Of a stretch of DNA of 64,000 bases, positions 1-18,600 are shown in pieces (the stretch's first letter is position 1; each line of letters begins with the position of its first letter). The notes below the pieces were generated by a model. That model had not been told where the DNA came from, did not search any database, and saw only the letters and a program-made list of their open reading frames with translations. A program made the translations under genes and the position numbers. This DNA is from Cyclina sinensis (lineage: Eukaryota; Mollusca; Bivalvia; Venerida; Veneridae), in assembly GCA_012932295.1 (NCBI GenBank), contig JAAONU010000019.1:23631908-23695907 (forward strand), in the 5' to 3' direction.

Positions 1-1190
1 CAGATGACCAATATTCGAACTTGAGCTAAAAATCATAGAAACAACCTGTCTGACAAATTTCCAGATTATTTGGACTGAAAATGTTACTTCTCCTTCTACA
101 AGAAGATTTTCAAAGTTTTCACTATATAAGCCTATGTAAAACCAATGACCCCGGGGTGGGGCCAAATTTGACTCCAGGGGTATAATTGGAACAAACTTGG
201 TAGAGGTCCACTAGACAATGCTACATACTAAATCTTAAGGCTCAGGGCCTTGTGGTTTCAGACAAGAAGATTTTCGAAGTTTTTCCTATATAACTCTATG
301 TAAAACAAGTTACCCCTGGGGCGGGGCCATTTTTGACCCAGAGGCCATGACTTGAACAAACTTGGTAGAGGTCCACTAGACAATGCTGCACACCAAATAT
401 CTAAGCTCAATGCCTTACGGTTTCTGACAAGAAGATTTTTAAAGTTTTTCCTATATAACTCTATGTAAAACAAGTTACCCCTGGGGCAGGGCCATTTTTG
501 ACCCAGAGGCCATGATTTGAACAAACTTGGTAGATGTCCACTAGACAATGCTGCACACCAAATATCTTAGCTCTATGCCTTACGGTTTCTGAGAAGAAGA
601 TTTTTAAAGTTTTTCCTATATAACTCTATGTAAAACAAGTTACCCCTGGGGCGGGGCCATTTTTGACCCAGAGGCCATGATTTGAACAAACTTGGTAGAG
701 GTCCACTAGACAATGCTACACACCAAATATCTTAGCTCTATGCCTTACGGTTTCTGACAAGAAGATTTTTAAAGTTGTTCCTATATAACTCTATGTAAAA
801 CAAGTTACCCCTGGGGCGGGGCCATTTTTGACCCCAGGATCATAATTTGAACAAACTTGGTAGAGGTCCACTAGATGATGCTTTATACCAAATATCAAAG
901 CTCCAGGCCTTGTGGTTTCTGACAAGAAGATTTTTAAAGATCCAACTTTTCAAATCTGTTTTTAGCTCCTGTGACCCAGAAATGCAATGAACCGGAACCA
1001 TTTGAACAAACTTGGTAGAGCTTCATGCAAGGAACATTCTAGGCAAGTTATATTAAATTTTGCCCAGTGGTTTCAGAGGAGATGTCGTTTGAATGAATTG
1101 TGGACGACGGACGGACGGACGGACGGACGCCGGACAATCAAGGATCCTAAAAGCTCACATGAGCATGCTCAGGTGAGCTAATAAATTTAA
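1..1190. repeat. 165-bp tandem array with GGAC run and palindromic tail
   Basis: Five to six units of 165 bp run from about 100 to 960. The shared word CAAGTTACCCCTGGGG recurs at 306, 471, 636 and 801, exactly 165 bp apart, and a diverged unit begins near 140. The array passes into a degenerate tail with a GGAC tetranucleotide run at about 1,105-1,129 and a short inverted repeat (CTCACATGAG...CTCAGGTGAG) near 1,150-1,178. I infer the 3' part of a non-autonomous interspersed element typical of bivalve genomes. Short open frames here are not genes. Confidence 0.8.
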
Positions 1191-1199
1191 AGACATAAA

Positions 1200-2600
1200 A
1201 ATGGACATAACTTTGTCAAAATACAATACAAAGTTATCCCCCCCCACACTTTTTTTAGTTATGAAACTTGACCTGCATATCTTACTTGCGACACCTCGTA
1301 TATATTTGAAGTTTCAAATGATTATCTGTTCTAGTTTTAGAAATATTCAAGTACATGTTAAAATTTCAGAACATTTTCTAAGTCAATTTTTGACCTTCAA
1401 GTGTGGCCTAGACCTTAAGCTGGCACAAGGGTAAGATGGGTTCTGCACATTGCCCAGTTGGGGTGAACATTTGAGTCAAGTTTGAAGAAAAATCCTTACA
1501 TTAGTATAGATTTATAGAGCGGACATGACATATTGTCTAGTATTGATTGTAAGTAAATTAAGACTTAAAAAGGGGCATAACTTTGTGAAAATGCAATACA
1601 GAGTTATGAAACTTGACCTGCATATCTTACTTGTGATACCTCATATATCTTTTAAGTTTCAAGCAAATACCTGTGCTAGTTTCAAAAATATTCAAGTACA
1701 TGTTAGAATTTAAGAATATTTTCTAAGTCAATTTTTGACCTTCAAGTGTGACCTTGACCTTAAGCCGGCACAAAGGTAACATGGGTTCTGCACATAACCT
1801 TGTTGAGTTGAACATTTGAGTAAAGTTTGAAGAAAATTCTTCTATTAGTATAGGATTTATAGAGCGGACAGGACATATTGTCTAATATTTGATTGTATGT
1901 AAATTTGAAGACTTAAAAAGGGGCATAACTTTGTCAAAATGCAATACAGAGTTATGAAACTTGACCTGCACATCCTTATTGTGACACTTCATATATATTT
2001 TAAGTTTCAAGCAAATACGTTTTCTAGTTTCAGAAATATTCAAATACATGTTAAAATTTAAGAATATTTTCTAAGTCAATTTTTGACCTTCAAGTGTGAC
2101 CTTGACCTTAAGCCGGCAAAAGGGTAACATGGGTTCTGCACATCCCCTTGTTGAGGTGAACATTTGAGCCATGATTAAAGAAAATCTTTCAATTAGTGTA
2201 GGACTTACAGAGCGGACACGACATAATGTCTAATATTTGATTGTTTGATATTTGACCTTCAATTGTGACCTTGACTTTAAGCTGACACATGGGCAACATG
2301 GGTTCTGCACATCCCCTTGTTGAGGTGAACATTTGAGCCAAGATTAAAGAAAATCTTTCAATTAGTGTAGGACTTACAGAGCGGACACGACATAATGTCT
2401 AATATTTGATTGTTTGATATTTGACCTTCAATTGTGACCTTGACCTTGAGCTGACACATGGGCAACATGGGTTCTGCACATCCTCTTGTTGAGTTAAACA
2501 TTTCAGCCAAGTTTGAAGAACGGACGGACCGACCTAGGGACGGACGCGACAAAGCGAATCCATTATAGCCCCCCCCCCCACATTTTGTGGTGGGGGTATA
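1200..2600. repeat. tandem interspersed element with terminal hairpin
   Basis: Units contain TTTTTGACCTTCAAGTGTGA, TGGGTTCTGCACAT and GAGCGGACACGACATA. The first three lie about 348 bp apart (near 1,385, 1,730 and 2,080); two shorter units of about 178 bp follow. The end holds GGAC-type words (2,520-2,545) and a hairpin at about 2,567-2,600, where a C run is mirrored by GTGGTGGGGG before TATAATAA. The layout (tandem core, GGAC words, terminal stem-loop, AT tail) matches several other elements in this window. Confidence 0.75.
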
Positions 2601-3198
2601 ATAAAAATTAAATATTTCAACACCTTTAGTAAATTACTTCCAAATGCCAGATGTGACAGGATAAATAGAAAAATAGGTTAGTGTCTTAACTGAGAAAGTT
2701 TTATCTGGCTTGGCTGCGGAATTTATTGGGTTCGCCTTAGGCTCACTTGATAAATTCCTTAGCCTTGCCAGATAAACACTTACCTATAATTCTCTATTTA
2801 TTATAGTAACTCTATTAAAAATTCTTCATACAGCTGTATGCCCTGAATATCATAGACAATGTCTTAGACATGTAATTAAGCCAGGCTGTATTTTTGATAT
2901 AACACTAGTGCAGTAAAATTTTGACATCAGCATCATTAACAATATGCTTGTGACATTCACATGTATAACAATTTCTGTGCCTTTCTGTCAACATTCATTT
3001 AAAAAAACTTCTTTGATAAAAATAGAACATTATTTTCATGGTCACATCATACTTGGTTTATTACATTCGTTATTAGAAAACAATAAAAACCTGGGAAGAG
3101 CCTTGTTTTTATCGTTTTCTAACTCATACGATATATCCCCTATTACATGACTACTCATTTAATATCTCGTATATATATGGACTAGCCAAAAATGTTTA

Positions 3199-8897
<5,699 letters not shown>

Positions 8898-9060
8898 ATT
8901 TTATTGTTTGAACCACAATATTTCCCTAAATTTTATGATTTCGCTGAAAATAAAACCATAGTCGGCGAAATCTGTCGTGAACGAGGGATTCCGTATGACG
9001 CAGTAATAATCACGTGACGACTACTCCTCTATATTAACGAATCAAAATTACATTGACATT
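8898..9060 (-). promoter_or_regulatory. S6K 5' leader and proximal promoter with CACGTG E-box
   Basis: Upstream of the S6K start there is no TATA box, but a TGACGCAG word (about 8,996-9,003) and a palindromic E-box TCACGTGAC (CACGTG at 9011-9016) sit about 115 bp from the ATG. The E-box matches 9 of 10 positions of the TFEB/MITF CLEAR consensus. Location and motif are seen; promoter function is inferred. Confidence 0.45.
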
Positions 9061-12000
9061 CATAAGGTCAAGGTGATTCCTTGTAAACGGTTATATGATT
9101 GGTTGTCAGACCGACGGTGCTTTGTTTTTTTTCTACGTTTAATGAAAGTGAAAGTAAAAAAGGACACTAAAAACAATTGGTTACACACGTCCCAACTTTT
9201 GGTTAAAACGTCCGGAATGTAAAATAAAAAAAAGTCAAAACTTGTGGTCAACTGTCCCCATTTAATAAAATGAGACAAACTTTATTAAAAAGTACCAAAT
9301 ATTAATTTTTAACAACAAAACATTCTTTATCACGTAATATTGCCACTTTTGTATGAATACAAGCTTCTTGCTAGTTAGCTAAAGAGACTTCAGCGAACAG
9401 GTTTTATGGTATCGCTAGACCTGTCTAGCAACTGTCGTGCAACGTCAGAAATCATAAAAGCGACATATAAAGTTATGGAAGCCAGAACTACTTGCTAGTT
9501 GTTTTTCGGGCATAATTTGTACAGCAACGATGAATTTGACAGGGATTTCAAGTGAAGGGTTCATTTGAGTTGCAAATTTTTGATTAATTGATACATGATT
9601 GACTCCTGAATAATTATGATAGTTTAAAATATTTGCATTTATTGTGACGCCTGTTAAAGTTTTTAAACAAATCTTTAATTACTTGTATAAGACTGTTTTC
9701 AATAATTACAGTCAAACAATTGATTTAGCGCGAATTAACGTATAAAAGTGATAGCAATAATTTCAACTTAAAAATAGTTTCACACATACACTTATATCGG
9801 AAAAGTAAAACCTAAAACACCAAGAAAGCAAATGATATATATTTATATAAAACTATCATTCCAAGTCATCAATTAAATGCCAAGAAAAAAAATGCATTTA
9901 TAGGATTCTTTCTTAAACTGGGGATGACTATAGAAAAATATTGGGGATGTTTTGATCAAAAGTGCTTTCTTTTCTCGCGGTGACTCGTTTTAAAAAAGGT
10001 ACGAAAATAATCCTTTGTTAATAGTTAATTGGTAAAAACACGTTCTTATAACACGTCACACTATAACAAATGTTTGCCTTACTTTCTATTTTTATGGAAA
10101 AAAAGAAGGGTAATAAGTCTCTTTTTTTTGCACCAGCGGTGTTTAAAATTGCTCAACTCACTGACATCAAGCACAAAATTTCGCATTTTCTTTTCAGAAA
10201 TTAAAAAATAGCCTGTTTTTCAATTTATATATATCAGGGCCTCAGTTAAGGCCCTGTATATATTTAGTTTGGTTCATTTTTATGAAACATGTGAAAAAAA
10301 TTCATTGAGGCATTTCTTAAACCTCCAGCAGAAATTTGTAAGAGAACTCGGTCAGAATTTTGTTGCTGTTGCGTCGAAATATTGTACTACTTGTATACAA
10401 ATATTCATAGAACTGAAAGCGCACCGTAGGTGATACAGTTTTTAAGTCTGACGTGGGCCATACTTGAGAATCCATGTGTCCCTTTTTGTAAATCCAGAGG
10501 ACCTTACAATTCTTTCCAATAGTTTCTAGAAGTAAATAATTTTTTATAGTGTTTTTCAAATGAATGAAAAAATCCAGTCATCAAAGCGTACGAGAAAACA
10601 TTTACACCAAATTTACGGGGCTTCCTGTAACGTCGGCATTTCCGTGTAGGACGGCATTTAGTACATCCTGACGCCAGATCATCAAACTTCCTTTATTCGA
10701 CGTTTACAAATGCTTAAACGGCATACAATACATGTAGATATAATCTCGGCGAAATCAGTCTACAGACCTACAAAAATGAATAAAAAAGGATTTATATATT
10801 ATTTCAGGTAAAGTCTTAATTATCCTTAAATTTACTCAATAGCAAAAGCCGTAGAATCCTATCTTCTTTACTTGGATTTGTCACATTCTATTGTTGATAT
10901 CACAATAAGCCTACAACATTGGCAGATGTATTATAAACTTGGAAACAACTTTCAGAATCTGAGAATAAAATTTAATGTTACTTTTGATTTCATGTAACAA
11001 GATGAACGTGTTAACTAGTTTAAACAATAATTTTTCTTAATCATCACCACGTTTTGCACGACGTTTGGGCTCTAAGTAGGGCCTATTATATAATTTAAGT
11101 AAGACCTGAAATCTTATTAATCATTTAGTCGTTTTCATTTGTAACGAGGCATGTTTGGCAGGTTACATATTCTCTTGAGGGCAACTACATGTATAACAAA
11201 AATTAAAATAATTGAAAAGTTCTTTGAAATACTGATCGTGAGCCGACACAGCTGCCTGGAATTGTTTCTCTACCTTTTAAGTAGGAACAAATTCATGCAT
11301 GTTTAAATAGGAACATGAAAGGCAACAACAAATTTGAAAAAAAAAAACCTGCACGGAGTCGTTCCAAAACAGTATTGTGTCCTTCACCACCAGATTACGC
11401 GGAAACACATATTTTATTTGCTTTTAAGGTTAAACATAACTAAGTCAAATTTTACAGCATTAAACCCTTCATCTGCAAACGTTACCTTTGTTGATCTCTG
11501 TAAGGAAGCAGTCATAAGAAACAATTTCAGCCACATTTGTTTCATAACATGAACATTCATTTTTTTCCTTTCTAGAGGAATATCACCTCAGTTACTCCGA
11601 TAATTTTCTATTTCAATCTCTGTCAGTGTCACTATTTACCTAAAACGGCAAAAAATAGACAAGAAAGTCCAACACACGGATTCTCCACCAACTTCTGTCA
11701 CCGAGCCCTCTTGGCGGTTGCTGGGTGTCGCTGCTTAGTCATGGCAACTGCTGGTTAAGGCCTCACAGGGTATACCGGTGATTTGGGGAATATCTGGTAG
11801 AGCCCCTGCGAGTAACTGCATTTAAGTTTTCCCAGCCTGGTGACCAAGAGAATAGCTTCTAACAGTTACGCTTAGAAGTTCAAAACTGATAATGTATCCA
11901 AGATGTTTTTCCACTTCTTTAATTTTCGTATCACCAATAACAAATAATAACAAAGTTCCAATTTTTAGAAATGTATCATTATATAAATTATCCAATGTAG

Positions 12001-13110
12001 ATTCTATTTTCAATTTGTTCTTCAATATATGCATTGTTTTCAAAAGCTGAATTAATGTTTAGAGCAAGCTTTACATTTTTAACCAATCAAACATCCTTTT
12101 CAACTTTATATTTAGCACCGGGCAAATACCGATTTTTAGTTGTGCTTAATGTAAAGTTAACTCGAAATGCTCGCAAGATGTCAACAATTTGTTTCAGACG
12201 GCACCTATTTCTATCCAAGTAGAACTTTGGCAGGTATGTTACTTATGTTAATCCACCATAAATGTAATTCCATGTTTCTAAGTGTAAACTTTACTAAACG
12301 CTGGGGACAGAGGATATAGCAGTCCTTGGACCGCCTTGTTAAAAGTTATATATTTCTTATTTCTGTTGATTTTCTTTTCATTACACATTGTCAATTGAAA
12401 AAAAAATAGAACTGTTCTGAGGTCTTTGGAACTCGTGTCGAGTGACAAAAGCATAGTATCACTGTGACGTAATTACATCTATCCGTATACATGCTAATGA
12501 CTTTATGTGCTCTATAAGGATATCGGAAACCCTTGGACGAAAAATTAATCAAACTCTTAGGGACAGAGAGAGTACTATGTCTCGCTGTCGGTCTGTAAAT
12601 CTCACCAGGATACCATTCACATTTGTACAATCCACAGTGTTTTTTTCTGTTTTGCGTCAATTCACTGTCAGTCTAGTTTAACATCCCAGTATTCTCTCTT
12701 GCCAATATATAGACTGAAATCTCTCATCAAAAGCTTTAACATTTCCTCAAAATCTGCACTTAAAAGCCCCTTTTTTGGCGTAATGTCCCAAACTGTTCGC
12801 CTTTCTCTCTTTGTCCTCTGTTTTGCACGAGCACACTGAACGAAGTCCTTAACGGTGCAGCCAGCACTGGTCAACACTTTCTGGCGCGCTCCACCCGGTG
12901 GAACTGCTTACTTATATAGTACACGTCATGTATATATATATATCTATATGTGGTAAATTCTATATGCCGTGTTTTTGAGAATTCAAAAACATGGAGCTCT
13001 CTTGCACCATCCACAAGACGCACAGACATGGGAGGGGTTTCAAAAGAAAGACATCTTTAATGAAGGGACTACATTTCTTCTATCAAGAGTGTTCAACGTA
13101 TTTACTAAGT
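9061..13110. other. stretch without a supported gene
   Basis: AT-rich sequence between the S6K 5' end and the satellite array. Short open frames use non-ATG starts or lack family resemblance. The most gene-like piece is on the minus strand near 12,668-12,877 (reads ITPKKGLLSADFEEMLKLL). A TATATAAG box lies about 35-45 bp upstream of it (near 12,913-12,920), but there is no ATG and it stops at once. It may be an exon or transcript leader and is not called as a gene. A TA-repeat occurs near 12,930-12,945. Confidence 0.5.
10225..10262. other. strong hairpin in intergenic DNA
   Basis: ATATATCAGGGCCT and AAGGCCCTGTATAT face each other across a CAGTT loop, giving a stem of about 14-16 bp with a GC-rich inner half and an AT-rich base. 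No tandem copies or neighbouring gene explain it. Confidence 0.6.
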
Positions 13111-13117
13111 TCTTAAT

Positions 13118-14903
13118 CAATCCAGTTCATACGGTCGCATGTTTTATATAGAAGAATATAGGCAATCCTTTACATATTGCATGATCCAGTTCATAGGTCG
13201 CATGTTTTATATAGAAGAATATAGGTAATCCTTTACATATTGCATGATAAAGTTCATACGGTAGCATGTTTTATATAAAAGAATATAGGCAATCCTTTAC
13301 ATATTGCATGATCCAGTTCATACGGCTGCATGTTTTACATAGAAGAATATAGGCAATCCTTTACATATTGCATGATCCAGTTCATTGGTCGCATGTTTTA
13401 TATAGAAGAATATAGGTAATCCTTTACATATTGCATTATCAAGTTCATACGGTTGCATGTTTTATATAAAAGAATATAGGCAATCCTTTACATATTGCAT
13501 GATCCAGTTCATACGGTCGCATGTTTTATATAGAAGAATATAAGGAAACCTTTCCATATTGCATGTCCCAGTTCACATGTTGCATGTTTTATATAAAAGA
13601 ATATAGGCAATCCTTTACATATTGCATGATCCAGTTCATACGGTTGCATGTTTCATATAAAAAAATATAGGTAATCCTTTACATATTGCATGATCCAGTT
13701 CATACGGTCGCATGTTTTACAAAGAAGAATATAGGCAATCCTTTACATATTGCATGATCCAGTTCATAGGTCGCATGTTTTATATAGAAGAATATAGGTA
13801 ATCCTTTACATATTGCATGATCAAGTTCATACGGTTGCATGTTTTATATAAAAGAATATAGGCAATCCTTTACATATTGCATGATCCAGTTCATACGGTC
13901 GCATGTTTTATATAGAAAAATATAAGGAAACCTTTCCATATTGCATGTCCCAGTTCACATGTTGCATGTTTTATATAAAAGAATATAAGCAATCCTTTAC
14001 ATATTGCATGATCCAGTTCATACGGTAGCATGTTTCATATAAAAGAATATAGGTAATCCTTTACATATTGCATGATCCAGTTCATACGGTAGCATGTTTC
14101 ATATAAAAGAATATAGGTAATCCTTTACATATTGCATGATCCAGTTCATACGGTAGCATGTTTCATATAAAAGAATATAGGTAATCCTTTACATATTGCA
14201 TGATCCAGTTCATACGGTCGCATGTTTCATATAAAAGAATATAGGTAATTCTTTACATATTGCATGATCCAGTTCATACGGTAGCATGTTTCATATAAAA
14301 GAATATAGGTAATCCTTTACATATTGCATGATCAAGTTCATACGGTAGCGTGTTTCATATAAAAGAATATAGGTAATCCTTTACATATTGCATGATCCAG
14401 TTCATACGGTCGCATGTTTTATATAAAAGAATATAGGTAATCCTTTACATATTGCATGATCCAGTTCATACGGTAGCATGTTTCATATAAAAGAAAATAG
14501 GTAATCCTTTACATATTGGATGATCCAGTTCATACGGTAGCATGTTTCATATAAAAGAATATAAGCAATCCTTTACATATTGCATGATCCAGTTCATACG
14601 GTAGCATGTTTCATATAAAAGAATATAGGTAATCCTTTACATATTGCATGATCCAGATCATACGGTCGCATGTTTTATATAGAAGAATATAGGCAATCCT
14701 TTACATATTGCATGATCCAGTTAATACGGTTGCACGTTTTTATATAGAAGAATATAGGCAATCCTTTACATATTGCATGACCCAGTTCATACGGTCGCAT
14801 GTTTTATATAGCAGAATATAGGCAATCCTTTACATATTGCAGGACCCAGTTCATACGGTTGCATGTTTTATATAGAAGAATATAGGCAATCCTTTACATA
14901 TTG
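13118..14903. repeat. 63/64-bp satellite array, about 28 copies
   Basis: Units carry TTCATACGGTCGCATGTTT, TATAGAAGAATATAGGCAAT and CCTTTACATATTGCATGATC. Starts at 13121 and 13185 are 64 bp apart and the next falls 63 bp later. Variants alternate at CGGTCG/CGGTAG/CGGTTG and AGGCAAT/AGGTAAT, and some blocks of neighbouring units share variants, suggesting expansion in multi-unit steps. The array lies downstream of the beta-helix gene and is non-coding. Confidence 0.93.
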
Positions 14904-15110
14904 TTCCGTGATAATTGATCTCAGACAATGCGTCTATAGGTCATTTGTTCCTCACCTGTGAAGCAAGTGAGGAAGTAGTCAGTCACTTGCGGAGAACTTG
15001 GTAAGTGAACTGGTTGGATACCCAGGAACACTGGTTAGGTGGATTGTCCGCCGGGACATGACCTTATCTGTTAAAACTGGCGTTAAACACCAATAAAACT
15101 AAAACCAAAA
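14904..15110 (+). mobile_element. SINE inserted in the satellite array
   Basis: This 207-bp insertion splits a satellite unit and is flanked by an identical 12-bp duplication, CTTTACATATTG, at 14892-14903 and 15111-15122. Its 3' end reads AAACTGGCGTTAAACACCAA followed by an A-rich AATAAAACTAAAACC tail. The same 3' block (CCGGGAAATGACTAAAA ... GGCGTTAAACTCC) occurs near 39,870-39,932 and 60,690-60,745, so it is a dispersed family. It may be a V-SINE such as RUDI of molluscs, but this is recall only. Confidence 0.85.
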
Positions 15111-15140
15111 CTTTACATATTGCATGATCAATAGATTGCT
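15111..15140. repeat. displaced remnant of the satellite array
   Basis: CTTTACATATTGCATGATC continues the interrupted satellite unit on the far side of the SINE, showing that the array once extended at least this far. Confidence 0.85.
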
Positions 15141-15588
15141 TTTGATGTATAAGATAAAATTGCCTACGTACTAATTATTGTTTCTGATTTACATCTGTAA
15201 TCTTAGTAACTGTAAGCGTTTACAAAACCATTGTTATGTTGTGACTTATAAAAGAATGCTGAATATTAGAGGGAAACCACTTTATTTGTAGTTAAACATA
15301 TTTCTCTGAACATTCTAAAAACAGAATAAAACTGTCTGCATCATTAGGCGGGTCACTTATTGTCGTTTTTTTACTTATTGTCAACTCAGAATAGCACACT
15401 TTTCGATACAGCTTTAACGAATAAAAGCTGTACACAAAAGACTCTTTGTGATTTAATAGACTAACCAATGCTATTGACTATACGGCTGAAATTTCAATAA
15501 AAACTGATTAATCTACTCTTTAATAAGCTAGTTAGATAGAAACACGACTGTAACGTTTTTCAAAAGAAATGAACCCAGCTCCTTTTTT

Positions 15589-15594
15589 TTTATT
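15589..15594 (-). terminator. polyadenylation signal of the beta-helix gene
   Basis: AATAAA on the minus strand lies about 60 nt beyond the TGA stop at 15653-15655, a plausible short 3' UTR. Confidence 0.5.
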
Positions 15595-15652
15595 CAAGTT
15601 ACTCTAAAACGTAGATTTCACTTTATTCTTATAAAAGTTTTAAACACAAACG

Positions 15653-18600
15653 TCATGGGAATGTTTTACTGGAGGCTAGAGGATGATAATAAGCCGTAAC
15701 GGGAAACCTCACATCGGAGCCGCAGTATGTCCAGTAGTACTCCGCTTGGTGGTAACACGCATACGCTATGTCGTCTGTTTTGTAAAAATATGAAATATAA
15801 AACGAATGAAATTTAAAATGTTCGTGCAGTAAAGAAATATTAAGTGTGTTCTCTGTTTGTTTAGTTGCATTGCATTAAACATTTGAAATATATTTATGCC
15901 CAATTACACACATGCTTGTATTAGTATATTTCGAACACTGATGCAAGAGGTACGGCATCAGTTCTTTGTCTCAGTGGTCAAGAACGTTTCCCTAGAAATT
16001 CATGACCAAGAAGTCGGTAGTTTGAATACCGTGGGGATCGATATTTTTTGTCTGATGCATCTTTATCTTGATAATCGAAGTTCGAGAAATTAGTAAAGTT
16101 GAAAAATAACAACTGCAATTTGTTTTATTTTGGCGAATGTCCATGCATTCTAGGTTTACAAAACTGTAAAGTACATGTATTTTGATTGAAGCAATGGTAG
16201 ACACTTAATTGTTTATATGTTTTGTTCTAAAAGAGCATGTTCGGTAATTTTCTGACAGCTGAGTCTCATGAAGTAGATGAAAATACCTGTCTCGAAGTTA
16301 CTTGCACCCCATGCGTCATAAAACATAAACTCGGCTTCAGGATGTTTTGAACACTTCGGAACGTAAATCCAACAGCCGGCACCAGCGGTTCTAATAGCAC
16401 CTGTTGATTTAAACATCCAAAAATAACAAACACAGAACATTTACGTATACAATGGGTTTTTGCGAGACCTTTTATTGTCTTCTGTCCGCTGAGGTTAATT
16501 TTTTTCTCTGCATTGAAGGTATAAAAGGTGTGTGTGAAATTGAGACCTATCTAAGACATGAAATGCTTTGATATGGGACACTTCATTTTCTGTCTCTTGC
16601 TTACTGATCATGGAAGCGAATTCATGAGTGCAGCTTGACAGAAACTTTCAACCAGTCGATATTTTTTTTCTAAAACGTGTTGTTTTCATACAAAATGAAG
16701 AATACCTGTTGGTCTGTATATTGAGGTAACGGGGTGGTTTCTGAACGACCCACAATATCTCCATTGTCCTACAGCGCGAGACAAACACTTTTCTTCATCA
16801 AAAGATGCATTAAGATGCTGTTCTGCATAGTTATCTCTAAATATTTTCCCAGAATGCATGCGGTGCCCATCAGCTGGACCACCATGCTTTGGACAGCCAT
16901 ACATTGCCATAAAACAACCATCTCCGGCAAGTCGTGTTGCTCCTGTAAATAACAAGAGCTTGTCACAGACAAAGCAACTGTCTCCTACCGGTGCAATGTC
17001 CATCTCCCTGACTCCAATCCATATGTGGAAATTGACTAAAGAATTTGTCTGAGACATGCATAATCTCCATATGATCCTCTATCCATGTACAAAGTATCAT
17101 CAAAGAAGAAAACTTCATAGGTCAAGGTGATTTAGAGGTTAAGGTCACAGAAATATATGTTGTTGAAAAGGTCTTATCGAAAGGGTTGTTGTGACCAAGT
17201 TTGAAGTAATTCTGTTCAGAAATAAGGAAATTATGGCCAAACTTATAGTTTTTGGACAAGAAAACTTTAAAGGTCAAAGTCATTCAGAGGTCAAGGTCAC
17301 AGAAATGTACTTCATTGGAATGGTCTTGTCCAAGGTATTGTTGTGGCCAAGTTTGAAGTAATTCCATTCAGTAGTAAGGGAAATATGGTCAATGGTAAAG
17401 TTTTCGGAGGAAATGACTGATAAACGGACGGACAGTTCCTCCTTTAGGTTCATAAAAAAAATGAGGTGGATATTCTCCATACTGCCATTTATCCATATTT
17501 CACTGTATACAGTTTTTAGGGAAAGAAAATATACCAATTTTTTCAACATAGGATGAAAAAATTCAAAGTTCAAGGATGATAATTCTGACAATTTAAGTGC
17601 TAGAATTATATGAACCTTGTCACATATGATGTGGGTGATGACAAGAAACCAATATTTAAAGTTTGAAGTAGGTACATTAAGAAATAATGAAGTTATATAC
17701 AAAAAACCATATTTTTTCATGAAAATCCTAAGTTCAAGGGGGATAAATCTAATAATTTTGGAGCCAGAGTTGTAAACCTTGAGGTGCATTATCTTCATAT
17801 TGTCACCTGTCCATACTTCATGTTTCCAAAAAATATTTTCAGTACTTTTTGAGTTTTACAAAAAAACACATTTTTTCATGAAAATTCTAAGTTCAAGGGG
17901 GAATAAATCTAATAATTATGGTGCTACAGTTGTGAACCTTGAGGTGCATTATTTCCATGCTATCACCTATCCATATTTTATGTTTCATAGAATTATTCTT
18001 AGAACTTTTTGAGTTATCACAAATATTGTTATATTTGCCATATTTTAAGTATATTTGTTGCTATAGCAACCAAAATTTTCAACATATGAAGAAAAAAAGA
18101 CGTGCATAATCTCCAGACTGCCATCTACCCATATTTCAAGTTTCATTAAAATATCTTCAGTACTTTTTGCATTATCACGGGATCCAGTTTTTGTGACGGA
18201 CTGACTAACTGACGGACAGACGGACTGACGGACAGACGGACGGAGGGTAAACCTATAGTCCCCTCCGGTTAAACCGGTAGGGGACTAATAAAAGCTAGAC
18301 TGGCTCCAGTCCTTATGTTCTGTTTTCAATTTATGATCTCCCATGTTTGTAGACTTTTGTTGCACTATCAGTATGAAGTGAGAAGTCAGTGTAGTAGCAG
18401 AAGTATGTGAATATGTATTTTAAACAATCTAGCCTAGTGCCAGGCTAAATAAAAGCATATCAATCAATATAACAAGAAATTTATGCTTATTGTCTCACAG
18501 AGCTGAAAATGTTTTAACTAACAGATGTTGCTACTAAAAATGACTGAATTTCAGTAAAGTGCTTACTGATATCACGGTGCATAACCATATCGGCAGTCTC

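Noticed and set aside
257..548. 96-residue frame with an internal protein repeat
   Set aside because: It reads through two units of the 165-bp tandem array and only mirrors that repetition.
13118..14903. Possible CRISPR-like array
   Set aside because: The units are continuous tandem copies with no unique spacers, and the locus is eukaryotic.
16734..17052. Plus-strand frames near 16,700-17,050
   Set aside because: They are antisense to the Cys-domain exon at 16706-16942, which has clean splice sites and matches its sister repeats.
17280..17798. 172-residue minus-strand frame
   Set aside because: It lies wholly inside diverged interspersed repeats and shows no family motif.
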